From Glutinoglossum americanum (lineage: Eukaryota; Ascomycota; Geoglossomycetes; Geoglossales; Geoglossaceae), in assembly GCA_020080175.1 (NCBI GenBank), contig JAGHQL010000024.1:62001-126000 (forward strand): a stretch of DNA of 64,000 nucleotides, given 5' to 3'. The translations under genes were made by a program, and so were the position numbers. Shown in pieces: positions 33,330-45,385 of the stretch. The notes under the pieces are model-generated. The model was not told where the DNA came from, did not search any database, and saw only the letters and a program-made list of their open reading frames with translations. Each line of letters opens with the position of its first letter. Position 1 is the first letter of the stretch.

Positions 33330-35801
33330 CTAGCCCAGCCCAGCTTTTGTGGTTTTGACCACTGTAGCTACGGGTTGCAAGATCCCTTTATTGTTTAGAG
33401 CCCCTAAGGCCGTCCCGCTGCTCCATCCCATTTTCTCTAGCATCTGCCTACCCTTATTATCGATCCCAAGCTCCGGCGCCGCAGCACCAACGATTTCGCC
33501 GTCTCGGTAACTGGCAGATCTATCCCCTGCCCCACCGTGACGAGAACGCACATTGGAGTCCCTCGCTGACTTACCGCTCCGGATACCCATGCGTGAAAGA
33601 AGCCCGCGTGCCTTTACTTTGCTGAATGCGCGCTCGACGTCAGAAGGTGTAGTGAGCGAAGAGGCCGATTTGTATAAAGTGGTAAAACGTTGAACCTTCC
33701 CACAGGACTTAGACTTGAGATGGAAAAGAGCGCCAGTTTCGTGCAGCATCTTTCGCCGATGTTTTTCCATAGGGGGAAAAATAAGCCTAGAAAAGGCGTT
33801 AGAAAGATACTATTAACCGCAGAGAGAGGTGACAAACTGTTGGCGGTCGGAAAGGAGGAACTGCCTAATCTCATACTCGAGCTCCATGGTAGTCATGCCC
33901 TGATCATATTTGGCTCTCAGGTCGGGGTTGGTATCATTATACTTGCCAAAAATCCCTTGAGCACGAAGCTCAGCTCTCTCCTTCTTCTTTTCAGACTTTT
34001 TCTTGCGATCTTTGCCCCATGCCAAGGAGATGCTGGCCTCTAATTCAGAATCAGAGAGATTGAAAGGCAACGCCGCCTTTCGACCTTTCCGACTCCTCAA
34101 GCTTGGCCGCTCGAAATCCATAATATCGAAGCCATCGTAGGCATCAGCAATCCGAGCGGCAGAAGAGGAACCACCTCTTCGCCGCGAAGCCTTCTTGTCT
34201 TTAGAGATCGAAGCCTCAATAAAACTTTCATCGCCAACCAAATCTTCGTCACTAGTTGTGCCGCCGGTATCATCAAAACCCACTAATCTGTTAGATGCCA
34301 TTCCCAAACCGCTCTGCCTCGCAAATAACCGTGCAAGCTTCCCGTCAGTCATAGCGGTTATTCTTCTTTTCTGCAAATCCTCACCATCACCCCAATCTTC
34401 ATCCATGTCATCACTATCCCCCGACCCATAGGTGCCGACTTCCGGTCCCTCAGAATTTTCAAATGCAGCGATGTGTTCCAACTGGCGCTCTGCCGTTAGG
34501 GATGCACGCGGGATCCATTTGACATCGTTGATTGAGTAGCCTTTGAACTGGACCAGGAACTGGTCGCCAGTCGGCCGGGAGCGTTTTGCGAGGATGGAGT
34601 CAATATCGCCCAAGGTATCGATATATGCGCTGGCAGCGTCATGGTGGTGAAGACTTGGCGTACCCCACCCACACACAGCGTATTCCCGTGCTGTAGTCTG
34701 GCGATCTGTGGCTGGTGGTTCATCCTCATCTCCGGACTCTTGCCAGTCTTCCGTATCAGATCCACCCAACTCACGTGTTGCGTAAGCTCCGCTAAGAGCT
34801 AAGGTTTCCATATCACCATGCTCTTTCAAGTTAGCTATATAGTCAGCGATCATGTCGCTTTCCCTATTGCCTCGTATAACCTTCGGTTTCTGTGCAGGAA
34901 GAGGACGTTCAGGAATCTCCACTGCCTCCGAAGATGGCAATTCTCCCAACTTGATGCTACCGCAATCGCCGCCTGTTTGCAAGGAAAAATCTGGCATATC
35001 TTGAGTATAAGACTCTTCAAAAATAGATCTAGACGAAGTAGGTCTCCGTGCTGTTTGTTTGTTGGCGATGTTCGTATCTTGATTCCTACCAGCAAAAAGA
35101 ATCATTTCTTGGCTCGAGTCAGAGGGCGTTGGTGATGGTGGTTGTTCCACTGATAGTGACAAGCCTGCTGGGGTCGCGCTACCAGACTCATACGCAATAG
35201 CGTGCGTATTTAATGCTCCGTAGTCATTTTTGGGAACTCCTGGAGCAGTTTCTGAAACATCAGGTGGTGGAACACCCAAACCTTCTGAATAGCCGCTCAC
35301 TAGATTGTCTACCTCCACTGCCTCACGTATTTGCGTTCCTTCAGGTGTACCAATCAGCTGCGTGACTGGGTCCTGAAGGCTCTCTGCTAAACTACTAGTA
35401 TCTTTTGAGCCTCGCATATCATGAGGATCTAACTCCATAAGCTTTTTTGCATCGAAATGGCCAGCGCTCACAAAAGTGACCTTGTTGTTACGAAGTTTAG
35501 TACTGGACCAGAGGGTAGAGCGGTGACGTTCTGTGTCCCGCGCCTCATCTTGAAGAGAGTACGAATATTGTCCTAAATCTTAACATGCCTAATCAGTACC
35601 AGTGTGCATATATTCTGCGATGGCTGGACACCTACTCATCCCTCCATAATTTGTAAATGATAGAGCGTTGCCTAGCTGACCAAGAGGAAAAGCGTTGCTG
35701 CCACTGCCATGCCTCCTGTTGTCTCTTCCACTGTCTCTTCCACCTTCTCCATCCCTCTTTTCTCCTTTTTTCCCTCCTCTCCCCTTGTTCCTCTTTGCCA
35801 T
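33330..35801 (-). CDS. SQS1: R3H and G-patch protein Sqs1
   Basis: Sqs1/Pfa1 activates the DEAH helicase Prp43 through its G-patch in ribosome biogenesis and splicing. Three exons (35636-35801, 33838-35572, 33330-33786) give 785 residues. The N-terminus is basic and Gly-rich (MAKRNKGRGGKKGEKRDG). A long acidic, disordered middle follows, with a SYSINDVKW-like conserved patch. The R3H domain crosses intron 2 (FLLSDRQQ, then PPMEKHRRKMLHETGALFHLKSKS). The G-patch closes the protein (GRQMLEKMGWSSGTALGA, then ILQPVATVVKTTKAGLG). This domain order and C-terminal G-patch are typical of Sqs1 orthologues. The exon 1/exon 2 junction is the least certain part. Confidence 0.92.
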
Positions 35802-36129
35802 ATCTCTTTACGTCTGTCAGAAAACGTTCAGCCGAATTTTGGAGTTGACCAAAGCATGTGTAAAATTTCAGGATGTAGATGAGGCCCCTATACGTAATTC
35901 ATACTTGAGCTATAGCTTGGTCGGCAGTGAGCGTATGTCGAAGTATTATTGAACAAATATGCATTTGAGTTGTGGTGATGTCCAGTGCAAAATGTGGCGA
36001 GCATTCACCTAACCCCACATCAGCAATACATTTTTGTTTGTGAGCGCCGCAGCAGGGTAACAACGAAATCACGGATGCTACAAGCATTGTCTTTTCACAA
36101 ACGAGCCATAGACTTAACCATTCTCGTCA
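35802..36129. other. Shared upstream region of SQS1 and HAUS1
   Basis: This 328-bp divergent intergenic region probably serves as promoter for both genes. No further feature was seen. Confidence 0.45.
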
Positions 36130-37175
36130 ATGGCATCCCAATGGTCGCCCGGGGCTATTTTTTCGCCTTCTCAAGCGCGTCAACAGCAAGCCCAGGCAAA
36201 GGATTGGAACTATATTGACACGTGGTTATCCGTGAAGTATAGCCCAAAATCCGCACCACCATTCGAAAGAAATAATGAAACTCTGAAAGCACTGCTTGCT
36301 CTAGCTAGTTGGAACGAGGGAGTGGACGAGGAGAGAGCCTTGGTGGCCAAAGTCGAGGCAAAGGCCTTGGAGGAACTCAAAGCCGAGGTGGGATCACATT
36401 TTATAGAACGAATTGGTCACATAGATGGAACCACTACAATCATCTTCGCAAATATCTTCAGGGCGCTAACTATAGCTTACGGAGGAAGGCTGAAACCGAC
36501 GCAGACGCAGAAGTCCTAGAAGGTCTAAACCACAGCTTAACCAGAGAAGGGAGGCGGAGTCTCGAGTCCATAGCCGCTCTATCTGTCTCTCTGGGCTCTA
36601 CTTCAGTCGACCAAGCAAAGTAGGAGCAGTAGTCCCACCAGCAGTCACACGTATGCTAATTCTCGTTCCATTCATATAGGCTAGGCAGAAGCATCATTGG
36701 CCTTACCAAACTCAGATTCGACCTTGAGCAACAAACCCAACGCGTAGAGGTTTTACGCGGGAAGCTACAATCGGATCTCGACCTTCTCCGTAACACCCTC
36801 AGCAAGGTGCAGAGTGACGAATTTACACCTTCCCCCTCCCTGCCGCAGAAAACTGCTGAATGGAACCGCGCCACCAAAATCCTCACCACGAAGGTCCAAG
36901 AATACAAGGACCGGCTGGTGTCCCTGGGTGATGAAGAGCCGCCTCACCCTTCACTACCTGAGATTATCGCCGAAGAGAAAGAGATTGCCGCGCTCAAGGC
37001 ACGCGTTATCCTCTTAGAAACACAGGTAAAAGCCTTTCAGGGGCTGCCGCATGATATAGATCTAGCGAAGCTTGAAGTTGGGCGCGTCCGGAGAGAGCTG
37101 GAGAAGCTGACGAGGCAAAGAGATAAGCTGTTTGAAGGGCTAGTAGAGGGCCGGGGTGATAGCAATTATTTCTGA
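36130..37175 (+). CDS. HAUS1: HAUS augmin-like complex subunit 1
   Basis: Augmin recruits gamma-tubulin to existing microtubules and drives branching nucleation in spindles and hyphae. Three exons (36130-36387, 36462-36619, 36680-37175) give 303 residues. The protein is almost entirely helical and coiled-coil. Family-like segments are WLSVKYSPKSAPPFERNNETLKALLALASWNE near the N-terminus, LTREGRRSLESIAALSVSLG, then LTKLRFDLEQQTQRVEVLRG and KTAEWNRATKILTTKVQEYKDRL. Augmin is retained in filamentous fungi but absent from budding yeasts. The first donor (GAG/GTGGGA) was chosen because it alone keeps phase with exon 2. Confidence 0.88.
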
Positions 37176-37350
37176 AGGCACGATTGCTCTCTAATCTGTA
37201 ATATATGCTCTACGGAAGAATTGGAAAGAACCAAAGCTATGACGCCAGCTTTGCGCTCTAGTCTTCTCTCAAGATAACCCTATACACCTCGCTATGCAAC
37301 CCAACATTTTCCCACACTGTGCTAAATGCGTGATCCGAACATGGAACCTA

Positions 37351-39064
37351 TCACCGCTTCTTCCCCTTACCACTCCCCTTTGCGGCTTTGGATATATATT
37401 GCGCATGCCCTTCATCTTTAATGTGGGTGAAAAGTTTTGTCCGGGACGGGAACCTCTCGTTACAAGTAGCGCACGTGAACTCTGTGTTTCCAGCAGCAGC
37501 AGCAGCAGTTTGCTGTGCAGCTTTCTTTGCCCGCTTTTCCTTGGCTTTACCTGCTTTACGGGGTGTGCTGCTGTCGCTCGCTATCGAGGCAGCAGCCACG
37601 GCATCTGTAAGCTGATCGATGTGATCCGCGAAGCGACTTTCGACTTCGCCTCTAGGGGCATATTCGTCACCGGAATACTTTTCGACGGGAGACACAGATG
37701 GAGGCGATTCCGATCTGATGGAGGGCCGAGCGGCTTCATTTGCACCTCGGTCATCGAGATCGCTCTCCTGGGGAGTTCTAGTGTCATTAGTCCCATTATG
37801 GGCATCTATTTTTCCGTCTTCTCGCCCAATTCTACCAGCCAAGTCTTGGCCTTCCTCCTCTCCCTCGTCTTTCGCCATGTCCGGAGTGTCTAGTCCGCTG
37901 CCCGTGATATCGTCTAGCCCCAGTTCCCTGTTTTCCTTTTGCATTTGCCTCCTCAGATGTTGCAGAGTTTTCAGGTGTTTCTTACTCTTCTCGTGCGTCT
38001 CAAATTGCTTCTCACTTTTAAATATCTTACCACAGGCAACACACTCAAATTGCTCCTCTTCAACCTCTTCATCACTTCCATCTTCCTCCTCATCCGGCTC
38101 CCGACTCTTCGACCATTCCGCTTCCACGTGGTCTTCAAGCTTAGCCAGGTTCGCAGCTCTCGAGCGCACAGCCTGCGCCGCAGCAGCATCCCTGAGTATG
38201 CGCTGCCGCTCAGCGTCTGTCTGCGTGGTTGGGATATATCGCGGATCTCTCTTGCGCACAAATGCAACCAGCGACCTAACAGCGTCATTAAACCCCCGAA
38301 TCCCCTCGTCTCTAAGCCGTTTATTCTCCTTCTCCATCATACGCCGTACCCGTCGGTCTGGCGCTTCAGAGTACCGGTAAACGTCTTTCCAGGAGAAAGT
38401 TTTTCGTGTCGCAAACCCACTCCATGCAGCGTAGAATGGCCGTACGACGTCTTCATAGCTATCCCCCGCACTACCGAAAGAAGGGTACCCCACAGGATCT
38501 AAGCCCTCCCACCCAGCGGCCTCCTCTTCGCGCATAAGTGTGTCGAATGTGTCCCTTAGCACGGAAAAGAAGCCAGTGGGAGAGTCCGAGTAATCCATAC
38601 GCGTGTTGAACTTTGTGAACATCCGCATGATATCCTCGGCAGTAGTAACACGGACATTATTCTCATAGTGATTTGGGGACGCTTCATCGTCGTCCCGTAG
38701 TATGGCATCGCGATGCGAATCATACCACGCCCGTTCCTGGGGGTCCGACAAGACCTCATAAGCAGATTGAACCTCTGCAAACAGCCTCGTAGTGTTTTCA
38801 ACGTTGCCATAGTTGCGGTCAGGGTGCAATTCTAGGGCCTTCTTCCTGTATGCTTTTTTGATTCTGAGGCGAAACCAAGCGTCAGCAGGGGGTGACGCCC
38901 GATCGACGATGCACACTCAGTGCGTCGAAGGATAGATAGAGGACGTACTCATCATCAGTGGCGTGACGGTCAACAGCGAGCAGTTCATAATAGCAAGTCT
39001 TCGTTTCACCGCCACTTCGTTTCTGCTGTGGCGCTCCATCCGCAGAAGACTGACTCGCACCCAT
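37351..39064 (-). CDS. JJJ1: J-domain/zinc-finger ribosome biogenesis factor Jjj1 (DNAJC21)
   Basis: Jjj1 stimulates Ssa-type Hsp70 on cytosolic pre-60S particles to release Arx1. Two exons (38949-39064, 37351-38863) give 542 residues. The J domain starts [16 protein letters not shown] and carries the HPD triad in [34 protein letters not shown]-like helix IV and the DNAJC21 block ([20 protein letters not shown]) follow. Two C2H2 zinc fingers are present: [23 protein letters not shown] near the middle and [17 protein letters not shown] at the C-terminus. A charged Glu/Lys linker lies before the first finger, and the C-terminus is basic (GSGKGKKR). The only intron interrupts the J domain. Confidence 0.96.
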
Positions 39065-39509
39065 GGCCACCAGACACCGGACCACTATGCCAAGTTGCAA
39101 GTTGCTAGTGGTACTTGCTGTGCCTGGACTAGGAGAGCGTCATTTTTTCATTTTTTGCTTCCAAGTCAAAATATTCAGAACACAAAGGATCGTTACGGAA
39201 GTTGCCGTTTAGCCGAAGGCGATGATTGTGCAGCCTTTTCCTCGGAACAGCCTCCGCAACGAAGGAAAACAAGGTAGAAAAAGAAAAGATACTCGGCCCG
39301 TCGCCCAGTCCTCACCAGCGCAGACTGGCACGCGACCTCTTTCCCTCTTGGAAAAAGAGTTGAAGACAATAGGTTGGGGCTGGTTGGGGTTGGATGGGGC
39401 TGAACGGACTGGGCAATGATGTCAGCCAAACCTGGTGCATCCCAAGGTTTCTGGAACTTAAAGCCACCGCTTCGCCCCCAGCTCATGTTTAGCGGTCGGA
39501 TTTGCCAAG
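39065..39509. other. Shared upstream region of JJJ1 and the SPX-RING gene
   Basis: This is a divergent promoter region of 445 bp. The last 150 bp before the SPX-RING start contain repeated GGTTGGGG units on the + strand (about 39372-39400). No gene is visible. Confidence 0.45.
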
Positions 39510-41127
39510 ATGAAGTTCGGACATGAGTTCCAAGAGGCCTTGAGAAAAGACGACTTCCCCCAGCACTGGGTGAAGTCGGCTATCGCCTATAGCCAGCTGA
39601 AGAAATGCGTCAAGAGGGTGCAAGCTGAACTCTCAAGTCTTGGGTTGGATGCGCAGACCTTGAAGCAGCTGCTGGAAGCCGTTGAGAAGAGCGGTTCTTC
39701 GACTCACGTTCCGTTTCAGTACACCTTTGCTGGTTTGCACCACCTCTATATGCTGTGTTATTTACTTATATTGGGCTAACAGTCTCGTGCAGGCGATGAA
39801 AACGCATTTTACCCTCGACTGGTCTTCATGATTGATGCCAATGACGGCGTTCCGATTAGCGCAAGACTCTCACCAGGGACAAAGGACTATCTAGAGAACT
39901 TGGCCCTAAGCCAGAGGAATTCACAGCACCAGACCTTAGCTACCCAAAGTCAGTCTAGTGGTGATGACAAGATACCATGTTCCCACTCGAGCAGCGATGG
40001 CTCAAGCTCGATTGTGGAGGGTACTACCGAGAGTGATTCTCTTTCAAGTGGCGACTCGAGCTCGTCGGCCGGTGTTGCTAGCTTACAGGGCGTCACAGAC
40101 GGTAATGGCACACAGTTGGTTGAAATCCCCTTGACCTCAGACTCTGAGTTCTTCCACCTCCTCAAAAGCGAGGTGTCCAGTCTCGACGCCCTCCAAACAC
40201 AAGAAGAAGTACTGGCGACCAAGGAAGTCGCGGATCTCGGAAAAGAAGTGGCAATAGTGGCCGCTCCGTCAACAAGCGTCTCACAATCCGACATATACCG
40301 TTGGCGAGAGATCATTGAACTCTATACACAAGCCAAGGTCTTCTTCTCCACTAATGAACGTGATCACGGAAGCAGGAACTCCACAGTAGCACAGAAGCAG
40401 TTTCAGTGGTTCCTCGTGGAGCTAGAAAAAAGGAACTTGTTGAAACAATTCAAGCGGAAGGAGAGCGCCGCTGTGCTGAACCGGTTTGTGCAAATTAACA
40501 TGTTACTGCTTCGAAATCTTAGGTTTCAGGAAATCAACCGCCTAGCCATGACCAAGATCCTCAAGAGTCAGTACACTATAGAGAGCATCTGCCCCTTCAC
40601 AGTAAACTTAACCAACTTTATTGACCCTCTTGCTAGAGTTCGACAAACGAACGGCCCTTGGTGCTCAAAGCAGCTTTCCAGAACTCATTGCCACGGGGCC
40701 CTTCCTCGTTCACACTATAGCTAGAGCAATCTGCTTCAAGGTGAACGAAGAGCTGTTAACAGTAGTGCCACAGCTCAATGACTACCTGTGTCCGGTATGC
40801 TTCAACATCTCGTACAAACCAGTCAGGCTGCAATGCATGCACGTGTTTTGCATAAGGTGTATGATCACGATGCAGCGCGCCAACGACAGGCATTGTCCCA
40901 TGTGCCGTAGCGATGTTGTGATGAAAGCAGACAGCAGTATGTTGAATCCTCCCTACGTAAAGCCTAGTGCTAATTCAGATCTCAACGCAGCAAATCTAGA
41001 TCCGGCCCTAATGAACTTCTTGAAGCAATATTTCCCCAAAGAGGTCAAGATAAAGCAAAAGGAAAATGAGAGAGCAATTATGATTGATCAATTCGGCCCT
41101 AACGCTTCGGAATGCGTCGTCATGTGA
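39510..41127 (+). CDS. SPX domain RING-type E3 ubiquitin ligase
   Basis: SPX domains bind inositol pyrophosphates and report phosphate status; here the domain is joined to a C3HC4 RING, as in the fungal RING-14 family. Three exons (39510-39732, 39793-40566, 40637-41127) give 495 residues. MKFGHEFQEALRKDDFPQHW starts the SPX domain and SQLKKCVKR follows. The SPX is interrupted by a Ser-rich, probably disordered insert of about 80 residues (around residues 115-190). It then resumes with ERKNLLKQFKRKESAAVLNR-like basic helices and TKILKKFDKRTALG. The RING is complete (CPVC, then LQCMHVFCIRCM and CPMCR). It may couple phosphate sensing to ubiquitination. Confidence 0.93.
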
Positions 41128-41306
41128 ATGTATCGGGTGCTTTTTCTTTTCCATCTGGTGCGCGCAATCGATTACTGCTAGTTTCCCAAATAACGGAGTG
41201 CAGGCGCTACTTTAATGTTTGGCACTCGGATAGAGTCGACTGCCTTTACAGATAGCAATACAATATTAGAGAGCTAGGTGGCATAATAATAATAAAGTTT
41301 TGAGGG

Positions 41307-42557
41307 CTAAATATCCGGGTTGGGCTCCCCCCTTCCCACCCTCCTTGCGATCTTGCCGTCTGCTACTCTCCCGCAAAGCACCCTCATCAGCCTTTCGACT
41401 GCTTCTGCCTTTGTGCCCCCGATGGCGATATCTCCGTTCGCACCCTTATGCAATTCTAGATTCCTCTTCAAACTACTCAAAGTCATATTTGGTACTTCCC
41501 TTGGATCCTGCACATATCCAACCGGGATATCCATGCAATAGCGTCTAGAGCGGGTGTTGAGATAATAGAGGCATCCCTGAGGCAAAGTAATGAATCTGCA
41601 GGTTGATGGAATTGCGTAGACTAGAAGACGGAGACATGGAATCGTGATAGAGGTGCCTCGGAGGTGGAGAGAGGTTAGAGCGGTAAGAGCTGAGAGAGGC
41701 ACACGGGCGTCATCGGTGATGAGCGGGTTCGACGAGATATTGAGATCTCGAAGATTCGCCGCATGAGTGACTAGGTGGAGAAGATGAATGGTGGATAGGG
41801 AGGTAGACACAAGATTCAAGATCGCAAGAGAAGGTAGCAGGCGCAGGTGCGCGAGATCCTGGTGAGAAAGCGGTGTGCCAGTGATGCACAAGGAGGACAA
41901 ATGGGCAAATTTCCCCTGCCGGAAAAACCCTTCTAACAGGAGAGAAGGGTTGAGAGACCCTGTCGAGGAGAGTAGAGAAATAGTCACGACAGTCGATTCC
42001 GCAAACATCTCTATAAGAGACGGCGTCCACCAGCCATGTGCAGACAACAACTTCGAAATATCCTCACTGGTCTTCAGTCTGCCAATCTTGCGTAGGTCGG
42101 GGTGATCTTGAGCATTGGGAAGACGTTCTAATGCGGCGACGACCAAAGGCTGCAGTTTATCGAAATCTGACTCCACTGGGCTCCCGGGGCCTTGTATGTA
42201 CATGCCATTGTTAGATTAAAGAATATCAAAATAGCTATACTAAATACTGGGAGAGCATACAACGAAACATACAAGATATTAAACAAAAGTTGAAAAACGG
42301 AATAACTGGAAAAGATGAGGGATCCGTGTGGTAAACACACCGGATAGGAAATCACTAAAAGAACTCGAAACCCCATCACCCTCCAATGCATCTCTCTTGT
42401 GCTGGGGCTCGGTGGGCGCGGCGCTGGATCGCAAGAGGCTATTCTTGCTTTTCTCAGATAGGACGGTGGCGTCGAGGCGTAACCGTTTATTGGCGGAGCG
42501 ACATCCAGAGGAATTGGGGTCTGAAGAATCCACTGGTTTGCTCCGTTTTGGAGGCAT
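41307..42557 (-). CDS. Leucine-rich-repeat-like protein of unknown function
   Basis: I do not recognise an orthologue. Two exons (42341-42557, 41307-42190) give 366 residues. The N-terminus is basic with nuclear-localisation-like runs (MPPKRSKP, then NKRLRLD). The middle has at least four leucine-rich-repeat-like units, such as LSSLCITGTPLSHQDLAHLR, LAILNLVSTSLSTIHLLHLV and LRDLNISSNPLITDDARVPL. The end has SLKRNLELHKGANGDIAIGG, a SAP-like or charged helix, and a basic tail. It is probably a nuclear or cytosolic adaptor. The intron phase matches and joins DFLSG to PGSPVESDFDKL. Its 3' end lies 179 bp from the convergent SPX-RING gene. Confidence 0.75.
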
Positions 42558-42820
42558 GATCTCTGTGCATTCGGAATTGAGCCTCCAGGACCAGGAACTT
42601 GCGGTGCCATTCAAGGTATTCAAGGTGTTGTCGTTGTGGATATTGCCTCGCCCCGCCACCCCCACACTTGGCATACCTTACCCCAACATTCAATCGTCGC
42701 TCTCGTAGTCAATTATCACGATACATCCGCCGGTTATATTAGTCCATCACCACATCTTTCCACTTTGGTAACCCCGGTGCCTGGCTGTCAATCATATTGT
42801 ATTCTTAGAGCCAGTTAAAC

Positions 42821-44927
42821 ATGATATCAATCAATTCTTTTTTGGATCTGCCGGATGAGGTCATCCAGGCGATTCTCTGCTACGTTCCTCCGGTGGACCT
42901 TCCAGCCGTTCAGAAGGTTTCCAAGCGGTTAAACCGTCTATCCAACGAGCCGTTGCTCTGGCGTTACCACTGCAAAACTCAATTCAAATACTGGGATCCA
43001 AGTCACAACATCCAACAGAAATTTAAGCAGAGGGTGGCGTCGGTAGACTGGAAGAAGCTCTACATCCACCGCGTCGTAGTAGACCGAACAGTGACGAGAT
43101 TGATCGATAGCATTCTTGAGATCCAGACGGGGCGAATTGGAAAAACGCAACAGATTGTTGATTTAGGTTATGATGCTAAGGATACCCTCTTAAGACATTG
43201 CCATGCTGGGGATGAGATGGAAGATGCGCTCGCTAGGAGGTAAACAACCAAGAGTTCATTTCTGGGGACTTTAGACTGACTGATTACATATGCACTAGGT
43301 ACTACAGCGATTCCGTTCTAGGTTGCCTGCATCGAACAATGGCGATAGAACAGTGGTCAAAGCTAAAATTCGGAGAGGACGTACCACTAGAAAGAGCTCT
43401 CGGTGCTTTTGATATGTATCTGCTGCACGATAGGGAAGGGGATATTGATGAAGTGAGTGAGATCTCCGGTGGTATCACCAGTTCTGTATTGACCCGATCT
43501 CCCGTGGTCCCGAAGATATCTGCATTATTGGATGCCCTCGCGAATAAGTTCCGGGATCAACATTCGGGTTTCGACGAGCTCTCGTCCCGAGAGAAAGCGC
43601 TCGAACTTGCGGCTTTTGTTCGGGAGAACAACCTGACTGGACTTAGGCCCGAAAGAGCCTATAGGGATCTGTATAACAATTTCATTGGGGTCGCGCTTCA
43701 AGACGAAGACCACCCGTCTCTCCCCCTTGTTTCTGTAGCGATATACTGCTGTATAGCAGAAAGGCTTGGCGTTGATGCTCGCCCTTGCGGCTTCCCCTTC
43801 CACGTCCATGCCATGGTGTACCCTCCCGAAGGCTGGACGTTAGACGGTGTATGCATCAATCCTGAACGAACCGGTTCTGGCGGTCAACTAGCGGGCAAGC
43901 TGCGTGGCACATCACCAACGAACGGGCTATCACCGTCTGGTTCGGAGCAGGACCCCATGTACCTGGATCCGTTCCGATCTGACAAAGAGACCCCTGTATC
44001 TGATCTCAAATCTCAGCTCTCAACCATTGGAGTCACGGCCGACAAGCACTCAGCTTTCCTCAATGGCTCACCTGCGTCTGACATAGTCTTACGCACAGCC
44101 CGCAACATTGTTTACTCGGTACAAGAATCCCATCAGCAAGTCATTACTGGCGGCAACAGGAACCGCGACCCCCGGCCTCCCTATAATACTCACGCACTAT
44201 CCGACATGGAAGATGCTTTCTACGCCGCCTTGTGGGCATCTATCATCCTCAGTACTCCCTTACCGTCGGACCGTTCCCATCGCGGACTAATTCCTATACC
44301 GGGTCGTCAGTATCTCCCACATATCGTCAAGCACTTTGAGCACCAGAATCCCATGGACGTGACGCTTGTGGAGCGGCACATCATTCCACTATTCTGCGAC
44401 GAACAGCGCGATGAGCAACGTGACAACCTGCTGGAAACCACACGCGTCATGCGCGCAGGCGACGTCATCCCCAAGAGAGTCGTGAAACGTGACTCAGATG
44501 CCGCGAGTCTCCGCGTCAAGTACAAGGTTGGTCAGGTGTTTCGCCATAGGAGATATGGGTATCAGGGCGTGGTTACGGGGTGGGACGTGGAGTGCGACAT
44601 GGATCAGGGATGGATCCTGCATAATCGCGTGGACCGGCTAGACAAAGGGAGACACCAGAGTTTCTACCATGTCTTGTGGGTTTTTGCTTTCCTGACTAGT
44701 CCACGTGTTGGCTGCCCCGCGCTCCGTCGCGTTCGCTAATCTCCGTCATGTTCTTTCTCAGGGTCGAGGATCGAAGTGTGCGCTACATTGCGGAGGAAAA
44801 CATGGAGATTGAACAGCCTGAATGGGTAGGGGAGTTGATGGAGCTTGCTGGAAAACATTTCAAACGGTGGGATAAGAAATCTGGGACTTTTATATCGAAC
44901 ATCAGGGACGAGTACCCCGACGACTGA
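42821..44927 (+). CDS. F-box protein with SirB1-like and YccV domains (FBXO21 type)
   Basis: This is a likely SCF ubiquitin-ligase substrate receptor. Three exons (42821-43239, 43299-44675, 44762-44927) give 653 residues. The F-box is at the N-terminus (LDLPDEVIQAILCYVPPVDLPAVQKVSKRLNRL). The central SirB1/transglutaminase-like domain has YNNFIGVALQDEDHPSLPLV, YCCIAERLGVDARPCGFPFHV and the His-containing HVHAMVYPPEG. The C-terminal hemimethylated-DNA-binding/YccV (HspQ-like) domain starts KYKVGQVFRHRRYGYQGVVTGWD and ends in VRYIAEENMEI. This three-part order is that of vertebrate FBXO21 and its fungal relatives. A 20-nt G run begins only 6 nt after the stop. Confidence 0.93.
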
Positions 44928-45385
44928 AGTCCCGGGGGGGGGGGGGGGGGGGGTGAGGGGGGGGGGGGGGGGGGGGGGGGATAGGAGACCTATATGGCGT
45001 AGATAGGGGTGGAAAAATATTTGGACACCCCAGGTCAATCATAATGTCGGGATATTTCGTAGTGATACGATCGGTGTGTTGCATTAGATATCGTACAACC
45101 CATTAAGATATAGTAATACATGTCTAGAGTGTATTTTGTTTTTCGAGGCGCCAGAAAACAGGGGTGCAATGCGGTCCCTCGTCGCCCTTTGACCAGGTGG
45201 GGAGGGCGAGATGGGAAGAAAAAAAGTCCCCCCCTCCCCGAGAGAAATCAGATATTGCCACTCACAGCGAGTTTTGGTATACAACGACGGCCGATGAACC
45301 CGCATCGTGTCACGAGGAACGAAGAAAACCCTACTCCACCCCCCCCCCACCCCGCGGTGGATGATAAACAAAACAGGGAGGATGT
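44928..45385. other. Intergenic region with G-runs
   Basis: This lies between the F-box gene (+) and the 407-residue gene (-), which converge. It begins with two long G runs, listed separately. It also holds a short C run at 45339-45350. No gene is visible. Confidence 0.5.
44934..44980 (+). repeat. Two long poly-G tracts
   Basis: Twenty G (44934-44953), then TGA, then 24 G (44957-44980). The tracts sit directly after the F-box gene stop codon and should fall in its 3' UTR. Such runs can form stacked G-quadruplexes and are prone to sequencing or assembly length errors. Confidence 0.9.

Noticed and set aside
37294-38502. Long + strand frames (199, 220 and 187 codons) across JJJ1
   Set aside because: They are antisense shadows of the JJJ1 exon, rich in Ser, Leu and Phe as expected from a complement of Lys/Glu/Arg codons.
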